Below are positions 56,358 to 64,000 of a DNA stretch of 64,000 bases, in pieces. The DNA lies in assembly GCA_023055355.1 (NCBI GenBank), contig JALJCS010000002.1, positions 89,119,001 through 89,183,000 on the forward strand, written 5' to 3'. Each line of letters opens with the position of its first letter. The stretch's first letter is position 1. Both the position numbers and the translations under genes were made by a program. The DNA comes from Agelaius tricolor (Eukaryota > Chordata > Aves > Passeriformes > Icteridae). Under the pieces are notes generated by a model. That model was not told the origin of the DNA and did no database searches. It saw nothing but the letters and a program-made list of their open reading frames with translations.

Positions 56358-57610
56358 CCTTCCCTGATACAGGCCAGGAAGACACTGGCCTTCTTGTCCA
56401 CCAGGGCACATGCTAGTTCATGTTCAGCCCCTCAGCCCTGGTCCCCCTTTATACCTGGGAAGCCTTCCAGCCATTCTGCCCCTAGCCTGGAGAAATGCAG
56501 GGGATTGTTAAGACAGGGGGGCAAGATCCAGTCCTTGGTCTTCCTGAACCTCATCCTGCTGGCCTGGCACCATTGATTGAGCCTGTCCACATTCTCCCAA
56601 AGAGCCTTCCAAGCTTCCAGCATGCTGACACTCCGACCCACTTTGGTGTTGTCAGAAATTTACACCTGAGGGTACACTCCATGCCCTTGGCCACATCAGC
56701 AGCATGGATTACAAACAGGACTGAGCCCAGGGGACACCACCTGGATATGATACCATTCACTACCACAATGTGAGGCACAGTCCCAACAGTTCTTAAACCA
56801 GCAAAGAGTGCACCTAACCAAGCCCTGGGCTGGTGGCTTTTCAGGACTGTACTGTCCTGAAAAGTCAGAAGTCAAAGGTTTTGCTCAAGTCCAGGGGGAC
56901 TCCATATACAAGCATCTTCCTCAGCCTGGAAGTGGGTCACCCAGTAATGAAAGGAAATCATGTTGTTCAGGCAGGACCTGCCTTGCCTAAACCCATGCTG
57001 GCTGGGCCTGGTCCCTCAGCTGCCCTCTCTGGGCACTGTAAATCCCCCTCATGATGATCTGCTCCAGAGCCTTGCTGGACCTTGAGCAAAGGCTGACAGG
57101 CCTGCAGTTCCCTGCACCCTCCCTGCAGTCCTTCTTGGGCATGGGTGTCACACTGCCACCTCCAGTCATCTGGGACCTTCCCAAGAGGCCAGGACTGGTA
57201 AAAAAAGGCAGAGAGCTGCTTAGAGAGCTCTGCTGCTGGCTCCCTGAGTGACCTTGGGGACCTCCTGGACAGCCCCATAGATTTGTCACTCTCTTGGTGG
57301 GTGTGCAAGTGAGTTTCTACTTCCTTCAGGATTGCAGGGGCTCTAGTCTGCTCCCTTTCCCTCCTGCCGGCTCAGGGGGCTGCTTGTCCTCCACATAGCC
57401 ATTCTGACTATTGAAGACTGGTGCAAAGAAGGCATTCAGTTCCTCAGCCTTTTCCTCATCGTTTGTGATCATAGTCAACCCTGCACCCAGTAAAAATGGA
57501 GCGTGTCCTTGGCAATCCTTTGTCATTAATCTTCTTAAGCAAACAATATTTATTGTCTTTTACAGTAGTGGCCAGATGAAGTTCTAAGGGAGCTTTTGCC
57601 TTCCTGATTT
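56358..57610 (-). mobile_element. CR1 LINE relic (reverse transcriptase region), array unit 1
   Basis: The minus strand carries broken CR1 ORF2 sequence. Recognisable pieces run from the linker before the reverse transcriptase (AEELNAFFAPVF at about 57,410-57,450), through the start of the RT (NCRPVSLCS at about 57,100), to the middle of the RT (VVVNG...GSVL at about 56,700-56,770) and the downstream part (57-56.4 kb). It is interrupted by frameshifts and the YADD-type catalytic region is degenerate, so it is dead. Bird CR1 non-coding landmarks are also visible, for example the 'ggccttctt' and 'ctcatgttcagcc'-like stretch near 56,390-56,425. It lies antisense to the downstream gene and marks the left edge of the GC-rich array. 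Confidence 0.88.
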
Positions 57611-57661
57611 TCTATCTACATGAGGGGGGAGCCAATGGGTGGGACAGCCCTTGGGTGCTGT

Positions 57662-57800
57662 CAAGGCACAGGGCTTCTTTGGGGATGTTTGTGGGAGGAA
57701 CACAAGATGGGAGAAGGAGAGATGCAAGTTTGGCAAGGCACAGGGCTTCTTTAGGGATGTTTGTGGGAGGAACACAAGATGGGAGAAGGAGAGATGCAGG
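57662..57800 (+). repeat. 72-bp tandem duplication between CR1 and gene, unit 1 only
   Basis: A segment beginning CAAGGCACAGGGCTTCTTT occurs at 57,662 and again at 57,734, period 72, with only a few base differences. Unit 2 has one copy, at 63,576. The duplication therefore differs between array units. Confidence 0.88.
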
Positions 57801-58132
57801 CCATTAGGAGAGGAACAAACCTAGTCAAAGTCAAGGGAGAAAGGACAAAAAAAGGCTTTGTGATCAAGGGGGTCTCCATGTCTCTTCATGACAAGGGGTG
57901 GCCAGGCCCACCAGGCCTTTGTGACCCGCGGTTGCATCGTGCCCAGAGGCCATTGTGACACGGTTCTGTGCGGTGACCCGGAGGGCTCTTGTAGTGCCAA
58001 AGCCCTCGTGTTGTCACTCTCAGGAGAGCAGCTCTCTGAGGAGGCAGCAGTTCTCTTACGAGGCAGCAGCTCCTCAGGAGGAAGCAGCTCTCCCGAGTGA
58101 TCTTGGCCAGTGTTCCTCAGAGCACAGCCAAG
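57790..58132 (+). promoter_or_regulatory. Conserved 5' flank / probable promoter and 5' UTR of gene copy 1
   Basis: This GC-rich, CpG-containing stretch directly precedes the start codon. It is nearly identical to the matching flank of copy 2 (63,632-63,974), with about five differences by hand count. It holds repeated GTGAC-type motifs (57,918-57,925, 57,951-57,960 and 57,972-57,979) and an inverted TGTCAC (from 58,011), then a GCAGC-rich segment (about 58,028-58,092). No TATA box is evident. A short open frame across it (57,888-58,100) is not convincing as a gene. The promoter role is inferred from position and conservation. Confidence 0.45.
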
Positions 58133-60400
58133 ATGTCCAAGAGAAGGGAAGTGAAAACCCACTGCCAGTCCCGTGAGGGGCAGCCACTGCTGTCCAAGCG
58201 GCGACAGGTGAGGGATGGCAATGGAGGGAAAGGCTGCAGTGGGACCTGGGGGAGGGCTGGGGGCAGAGAGTGGCAGCCAGGCCTGGCTCCAGGCCTTGCT
58301 GGGGGGAGGAGCCGGTGCCAGGATGGCCTGGGTGAGGGAATGGCCCAGAGACAGCGAGTGCAGCTGGGAACCCAGCCTGGCCTGGCTGCTGTGGTCAGCA
58401 CCTGCCTTGGGGCCTGAGCTGGGCTCACCAACATGAGGAGGGACAGTGTGCCCATAGAGCCACCTCCATCTCTTGCTTGCCCCTGCTTCCCACAGGTGCC
58501 CCACAGGCCGCCGCAGGCAGCAGCGGAGGTCACATGGGTGACCGTCACGCCCCTCCATGGGCACAGACCGGTGCTCAGACTGGACACCTCATTGAGATCC
58601 AAAGGAATCGGGTCTCAGGAGGACAGCCTGGAGGGAGGGAACTCACTGCCCTACAGTGGCACAGTCACACGGCCAGCAAGGTTGTCCGTGTCAGACTTGC
58701 CGCCTCTCCATGGCCCTCCACTGACAGTGATACCTCCGTGGCAGCTCAGCCCTGAAATGCCAAGAGCAGCCTTGGCAAGGGTCAAGATGCCCCCTCTGCC
58801 AGCAGCCCCAGAAGCCTCTGGGAGAAGACCCAGAGCATGCCCCATGGCCAGGCGCTACCGAGACCTTGTGCCACCTTCTGTACTGGGCACTATGGCTGCT
58901 GACAGGGCCCAGGAAACACCTTCCCTGGACAGCACAGGTGTAAGTCTCTGGCGAGGGTCAGCGGCAAGGCAGGGCCATGACCTGCCACCCCTGCGATGTG
59001 CAGGTGCCACGCCACTCTGCACAGGGACCCAGCCTGCCTGGAAGCACCAGGGGCACCCTGAGGCACAGGAGCTCAGCGAGGTGCAGCACACACACAGGGG
59101 CAAAACACCTGGGGACCTGTTTAGAGGCCTTGACCTGTGCCTCTGTGAAGACACTTCCATCAAGTCCACCTGCACCCAGGAGCAGTCAAGTCTCTGCCAA
59201 GAGGCAGACGCAGAGCCCCAGGTGCTGCCCAGCACTCCTGGCTTGACTGCAGGCTCCACAGGAGAAACAGGAAACTCCTCTGAGCTCCTGTCTCCTGGCC
59301 TGAATGCAGAGCCGCGCTCTGGTTCTGACAACTCATGGCATGGGGGCACTTCTCTACAGGAGCCAGAGGAGAAGTGGGAGGAGGAAGACCTCCCAAACAT
59401 GGAGTCTGAAGGAGATGGGGTCAGTGACCCATGGAGTGTGTCGCTTGCCCCATTGAAATCCAAAAAGGCAGAGGAAGCAGCAGCTTCTCCTTTGGCTGGT
59501 GATCCCTGGGATGAGGGGTCCTGTGAGCTTTTCCCCACCTCAGAGGCTGCGGAAACCTCAGGTTTCTCCACTTCATCTTCATCTGGAGCCACCTGTGAAG
59601 AGAGGGGAACGCTTTGGTCAGCAGAGCAAAGTGCACACGGCAAGCTGCTGTGCACAGAGACTGAGGAGGCTTCAAAGCCCCTTCTGCACATCAATGCAGA
59701 GGAGCTGCAGGTGTTGGAGGAAGACATTCTCCTCTCCCTTCATGAAGAAAGCACATTGGTGCCGCACAGCCTTTGCACCTGGACCAATGACTGCGAAGCA
59801 GAGACCGAAAACGATGCACAGCTCGTGCCTCCTGACCTGTTTGCCGAGCTCTGGTCTCTCTTTAACAACAAGGACATGCCATACAGGGACACTCGTGTAG
59901 AAGTGTTACTGGCAAAGTGGGAGGAGGAGGAGCTCCCTGACAGAGATGCTGCAGGCGAGTGGGACAGCGAGCCAGAGTGTGCATTGTCTCCCTTTGTGCA
60001 AGACACAGAAACAGAGCCAGCAGCTTCTCCCCTGGACAGTGCTCCTTCTGGTGAGGGGCACAGTGAGCCTCTCCCCATGGCACTGCCCAGAGACCCAAAG
60101 ATGTCGTCTTGCACCTTGCCAGCCAAGCACACGGAGGAGCCCAATGCAGCATGCATGGAAGCTGGCTGTTCACAGGCCAGCCTTGACCTGGAAAATCCCA
60201 GTGGGCCTGCGGTGCTAGCAGGGGCTTGCCCAGTGCCTTCCCAGCCCCTGGCATGCTGTGTTCCTTCCCCCTCCACTGACATGACCACAGTCCCAAAGCC
60301 CCCGCCCCCACGGCAATGGCGCTCCATCGTCACGATGGCGCGGCAGGCACTGAGGCGGCTTTTCTCCTTCAGCTGCCTCAGGGGACAGACAGAAGAGTGA
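58133..60400 (+). CDS. Unrecognised two-exon protein, 659 aa, tandemly duplicated gene (copy 1)
   Basis: The gene has two coding exons, 58,133-58,207 and 58,496-60,400, joined in phase 0, with a TGA stop at 60,398-60,400. The ATG at 58,133 has A at -3 and is preserved in the second array copy. The 25-residue first exon is basic and rich in Lys/Arg. The rest is acidic and Ser/Pro/Glu-rich, so it is probably largely disordered, and I see no signal peptide or membrane segment. Two diverged repeats of about 85 residues lie at roughly 289-372 and 468-552; both contain a WEEE[DE]LP core (W319 and W500) and end near an SPL...LFP/LPLP-like stretch. The C-terminus, after a PPPP run (627-630), is a basic amphipathic segment (about 631-655, with ALRRLF). 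I recognise no catalytic motif or known family, so function is unknown. An unspliced alternative starts at ATG 58,433 (655 aa). Long antisense open frames here look like by-products of GC-rich composition. Being coding is likely; the exact gene model is inferred. Confidence 0.68.
58208..58495 (+). other. Predicted intron of the 659-aa gene
   Basis: The donor is CAG|GTGAGG at 58,207/58,208. The acceptor is a pyrimidine-rich stretch ending CCCACAG at 58,495. The intron is 288 nt, a multiple of three, and exons 1 and 2 lie in the same frame. The frame is open across the intron except for one TGA at 58,415-58,417. Intron retention would therefore give a product of about 94 residues, while splicing gives the full protein. 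The match to consensus splice sites is seen directly; actual use is inferred. Confidence 0.62.
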
Positions 60401-61090
60401 GCCCAGTTGCCAGCATGTGAGAGATGGTGTAAAGTTCCCCCCATTCGCCTCACGACTATCTCACGGACAGACATCGGGACCCTGAGGACCCTGGTCGGAA
60501 TTCTGGCCTGCGGGTGGTGGATGAATGCCCAAGATCCTGAGGCCCCTGAGCAGAGTTCTGGCCTGCCAAGTGATTGTTCACAGCTGTGTCTTCAGCGACT
60601 GCTCCTAGCAAGGCCTGCCAGGGGGTGACTTGCCCTATATGCTTGCTCCTGCTTCTTTACATTAGCCTAGGAATTTTCCCACCTCTTGACCAGATGAACT
60701 TGCTGGGGCAATTTTGGTAGTCCCCCATGGAAAATCCTTCATCTGCTCCACTACCACCATGACAGACAGACTGAGATGGAAGAAGCCCCTCTCTCAAGGA
60801 CTGAGACACGAGACACCTTTATGGAGAAGCTCCCCCCTCCCAAGGACTGAGATTGAAACCTCTAACACGGGGAGGTGTGTGGAGGAGCCACCCTCACTAA
60901 AGGAAGATATTTGCCTGCAGGTGTGGCCATTGGACCAAGAAGACAATGGTTCTCACCTACTGCTGAGAATATGAACTGCTACATCTATTTTTTATTTTAT
61001 CTGTTTCTCCCCCTCAGCAGTTTTCAATAGACTTACCTTTTTCCCCCACAATGATTTATCATAATAAAAACCTTGAGTTAACTAGAGACT
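60401..61090 (+). other. Probable 3' UTR of gene copy 1 with poly(A) signal
   Basis: Downstream of the stop the first canonical AATAAA is at 61,063-61,068, which gives a 3' UTR of about 690 nt. Two similar segments built around AGGACTGAGA occur at about 60,797 and 60,842. The poly(A) signal, followed closely by a short T/G-rich tract, also resembles the R/U5 part of a bird retroviral LTR. The gene may therefore use a transposon-derived 3' end. That origin is a guess. Confidence 0.4.
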
Positions 61091-62254
61091 TGGAGATCTC
61101 TCTGATGTGACTAGGCGAACTCCATCAGCTGGACAACAAAGACTTTGTCTCTCTCCCTTTGGTAGCTATATTCCGTCCCTCTTTTTCCCCCCTCTTTTCT
61201 AATATTTTCCTTTCCCTAATTCCTTTACCACATTTGCTGTGGTCATTCAGTGAAGGTGCATTTGTTTTGATTGATGCCGCAATCCCAATTCTGTGTAGTT
61301 TTTTGCACTCTGAGATCAGTAGAATGGTGTCATGACTCCCTGCTCGTAGAGCGGATTGTGACACATCACCAGGCACATCCCAAGAGTTTGCTGCTCACCC
61401 TCAGGCGAGAGCAGCTCCCAGAGCCCATGGCACAGGGAGGCTTGTAGTGGGTGCACCGATAGATGGACAGATCAATGGACAGATGCTTGGATGGATAATG
61501 CCCAAGGCAACCAATTGCCACAGGTAGGTCCTGCTGCTGACTCCAGCCCAGCATCCCCAAGCCAACTACAGGGCAGCCTGGTCAAGGAGAGCCGCCTAAG
61601 GAAGGGTGGCAGCGCTGCCTTGCTGAATCCCACAGAAGCTGACTTTGGGCTCCAGCTGCAGTGTGGGGGCGCATTCCCACCCTGTGCCCAGGCCACATTA
61701 GGAGCGGAGAAATGCTCCTTGGACCTCAGCATTGCAGGCAAAGGAAGGTACGCCCATTCTCCATTTGAATGGCACGTAGGAAAACACCTCCTTGGATCCT
61801 CACAACATGGACTGGAGAATAGGGCTAAGCACGGAAGAGTGATCTGGGGCCCCCACCTCCACCTCCATAGGAGCCAATGGGACCTGTCCCCAGTGAGAAG
61901 CCCAGGGTGAGGAACAACCAACGGAATGCTGCTGGAGCCAAGCGTGGTATCTGTCTGTCTTCCTGATGTCTCCATCCCTGGCCCCTCCCTCCCGCTCATT
62001 CTTCCAGCCTCTCTCCTTCTCATCCTCCTCTTTTCTATTCCTTTCTACCTCTCTGCTTCACATTTCTTGTTAAATAACATCTCTGTTGTTGACTTTGGTA
62101 CATGTCCTTGTTGGCACCTTAATTCAAACCAAGTCATCTCCCACTGATGGCACTTAACAGGGGCACACATCTGCACACAACCCAAGAGCTGTGGCCCCCC
62201 CAGTGCCCCACAAAGAAGGACAATCACTGCCCTGGACTTGCTGGCCACACTATT
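61091..62254. other. GC-rich spacer between array units; possible LTR-derived sequence
   Basis: No gene is supported here. Open frames of 139 aa (61,491-61,910, plus) and 183 aa (61,472-62,023, minus) overlap each other and have no recognisable domain. A pyrimidine-rich tract at about 61,955-62,060 followed by a TTAAATAAC stretch (62,070) resembles the 3' half of a bird ERV LTR on the plus strand. Its ends cannot be placed. A short ATGGACAG-like repetition is seen at 61,461-61,483. Confidence 0.3.
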
Positions 62255-63512
62255 GCTGACAGAGATGGCCACTGGCATTCTCGCACATGTGGGCACACAC
62301 TGGCTCATGTTCAGCCGCTGTCAGCTCACACCTGCCAGGGCCTTTCCTGTTGGGCAGCTTTCCAGCACCTCTGTCCACAGCCTGGGGTACTGCAGGGCCT
62401 TGATGGGACACAAGGGCAGGACCCAGTTCTTTGGTCTTCCTGAACCTCATCCTGCTGGCCTGGCACCATTGATTGAGCCTGTCCACATTCTCCCAAAGAG
62501 CTTTCCATGCTTCCAGCATGCTGACACTCCGCCCCACCTGGGTCTGGGTGTTGTCAGAAATTTACACCTGAGGGTACACTCCATGCCCTTGGCCACATAA
62601 GCTGGACGGATTACAAACAGGACTGAGCCCAGGGGACACCACCTGGATGTGACACCATTCACCACCATACTGTGAGGCACAGTCCCAACAGTTCTTAACC
62701 CAGCAAAGAGTGCACCTAACCAAGCCCTGGGCTGGTGGCTTTTCAGGACTGTACTGCCTTGAAAAGTCAGAAGTCAAAGGTTTTGCTCAAGTCCAGGGGG
62801 ACTCCATATACAAGCGTCTTCCTCAGCCAGGAAGTGGGTCACCCACTCATGAAAAGAAATCATGTTGTTCAGGCAGGACCTGCCTTTCCTAAACCCATGC
62901 TGGCTGGGCCTGATCCCTCAGGTGCCCTCTCTGGGCCCTGTGATCCCCCTCATGATGATCTGCTCCAGAGCCTTGCTGGACCTTGAGCAAAGGCTGACAG
63001 GCCTGCAATTGCCTGCACCCTCCCTGCAGTCCTTCTTGGGCATGGGTGTCACACTGCCACCTCCAGTCATCTGGGACCTTCCCAAGAGGCCAGGACTGGT
63101 AAAAAAAGGCAGAGAGCTGCTTAGAGGGCTCTGCTGCTGGCTCCCTGAGTGACCTTGGGGACCTCCTGGACAGCCCCATAGATTTGTCACTCTCTTGGTG
63201 GGTGTGCAAGTGAGTTTCTACTTCCTTCAGGATTGCAGGGGCTCTAGTCTGCTCCCTTTCCCTCCTGCTGGCTTAGGGGGCTGCTTGTCCTCCACATAGC
63301 CATTCTGACTATTGAAGACTGGTGCAAAGAAGGCATTCAGTTCCTCGGCCTTTTCCTCATAGTTTGTGATCAGAGTCAACCCTGCACCCGGTAAAAATGG
63401 AGCGTGTCCTTGGCAATCCTTTGTCATTAATCTTCTTAAGCAAACAATATTTATTGTCTTTTACAGTAGTGGCCAGATGAACTTCTAAGGGAGCTTTTGC
63501 CTTCCTGATTTT
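62255..63512 (-). mobile_element. CR1 LINE relic, array unit 2
   Basis: This is the second copy of the decayed CR1 reverse-transcriptase segment, in the same antisense position relative to the next gene. From about 62,432 rightwards it is about 97% identical by hand count to unit 1 over the stretch I compared (57,000-57,245). To the left of that point the two CR1 copies differ strongly. It has the same frame breaks, so the copies were duplicated after the element had decayed. Confidence 0.87.
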
Positions 63513-63631
63513 CTCTATCTACACGAGATGGGAGCCAATGGGTGGGACAGCCCTTGGGTGGGAAAATCAGTTTGGCAAGGCACAGGGCTTCTTTGGGGAT
63601 GTTTGTGGGAGGAACACAAGATGGGAGAAGG

Positions 63632-63974
63632 AGAGATGCAGGCCCTTAGGAGAGGAACAAACCTAGTCAAAGTCAAGGGGGAAAGGACAAAAAAAGGCTT
63701 TGTGATCAAGGGGGTCTCCATGTCTCTTCATGACAAGGGGTGGCCAGGCCCACCAGGCCTTTGTGACCCGCGGTTGCATCGTGCCCAGAGGCCATTGTGA
63801 CACGGGTCTGTGCGGTGACCCGGAGGGCTCTTGTAGGGCCAAAGCCCTCGTGTTGTCACTCTCAGGAGAGCAGCTCTCTGAGGAGGCAGCAGTTCTCTTA
63901 CGAGGCAGCAGCTCCTCAGGAGGAAGCAGCTCTCCCGAGTGATCTTGGCCGGTGTTCCTCAGAGCACAGCCAAG
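63632..63974 (+). promoter_or_regulatory. Conserved 5' flank of gene copy 2
   Basis: This is the counterpart of the 57,790-58,132 flank and keeps the same GTGAC motifs and GCAGC-rich segment. Differences are scattered single bases. The start codon context is unchanged, which suggests the second copy can be expressed in the same way. Confidence 0.45.
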
Positions 63975-64000
63975 ATGTCCAAGAGAAGGGAAGTGAAAAC
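63975..64000 (+). CDS. Start of second copy of the 659-aa gene, cut by the window end
   Basis: Only the ATG and the next seven complete codons are present. They are identical in sequence to the start of exon 1 of copy 1 at 58,133. The flank upstream matches that of copy 1 with few differences, so this is a second gene copy 5,842 bp downstream. Whether it stays open beyond the window cannot be seen. Confidence 0.72.

Larger units (their letters stand above)
56536..62431 (+). repeat. Tandem array unit 1 (about 5.9 kb)
   Basis: Sequence from about 56,536 to 58,158 recurs at 62,432-64,000. The offset is 5,896 bp at the left, 5,901 bp in the middle, and 5,842 bp at the gene start, after a local 72-bp duplication in unit 1. 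The unit holds CR1 relic, 5' flank, two-exon gene, 3' UTR and spacer. Further units probably continue beyond the window. Confidence 0.85.
62432..64000 (+). repeat. Tandem array unit 2, partial (cut by window end)
   Basis: This is the first about 1.57 kb of a second unit, aligned over its full visible length with unit 1. It lacks the extra 72-bp copy present in unit 1 and carries a short different stretch (about 63,560-63,571) instead. Confidence 0.85.

Noticed and set aside
56358..57610. CR1 reverse transcriptase as a functional gene
   Set aside because: Frameshifts break the coding sequence and the catalytic region is degenerate, so it is a relic.
57888..58100. 70-aa plus-strand frame just upstream of the gene, also in unit 2
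   Set aside because: Preserved in both units only because the flank is nearly identical; starts at a non-ATG codon or shadow start and has no domain.
57821..58564. 247-aa minus-strand open frame over the 5' flank and intron
   Set aside because: It crosses the sense gene's promoter, exon 1 and intron; best explained as a stop-poor antisense shadow.
61472..62023. 183-aa minus-strand open frame in the spacer
   Set aside because: Overlaps a 139-aa plus-strand frame of equal weight; no domain; probably LTR-like spacer.
1..64000. tRNA, rRNA or CRISPR-like features
   Set aside because: No cloverleaf boxes, ribosomal sequence or regularly spaced repeat array were seen; CRISPR is not expected in an animal genome.

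Overview
The window looks like bird nuclear DNA, most probably from a songbird (passerine). The evidence is a set of CR1 LINE fragments, several ending in the bird-type ATTCTATGA-like 3' tail, plus solo LTRs of bird endogenous retrovirus type. There is no bacterial-style gene packing, and most open frames are short and random. Family assignments come from recognising sequence by eye; no database search was possible.

Positions 1 to about 56,357 are an AT-rich, gene-poor stretch in which I can support no protein-coding gene. It is either intergenic or a very large intron. It holds a minus-strand solo LTR (about 1,070-1,650), two solo LTRs of one family (35,579-35,850 and 51,681-51,950), a weaker LTR candidate (32,600-33,130), and four short CR1 tails (13.3, 18.8, 53.1 and 55.1 kb). 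It also holds one ancient SINE/LINE-like tail (27.6 kb), microsatellites, a CpG-rich block with three hairpins (16.96-17.07 kb) and an 85-nt imperfect hairpin (19.81-19.90 kb).

At about 56.36 kb the composition changes abruptly to GC-rich, and the rest of the window is a tandem array. One unit of about 5.9 kb contains, in order, an antisense decayed CR1 reverse-transcriptase relic, a well-conserved 5' flank, a two-exon gene on the plus strand (CDS 58,133-60,400, 659 aa after splicing), a 3' region with a poly(A) signal at 61,063, and a GC-rich spacer that may be LTR-derived. A second unit starts at about 62.43 kb within the same CR1. The window ends just after the second gene copy's start codon (63,975).

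The predicted protein matches no family I recognise. It is acidic and Ser/Pro-rich, carries two diverged internal repeats of about 85 residues, and has a basic N-terminus and a basic amphipathic C-terminus. A multicopy, probably lineage-specific, apparently intact gene beside a gene-poor region is the best candidate here for something undescribed.
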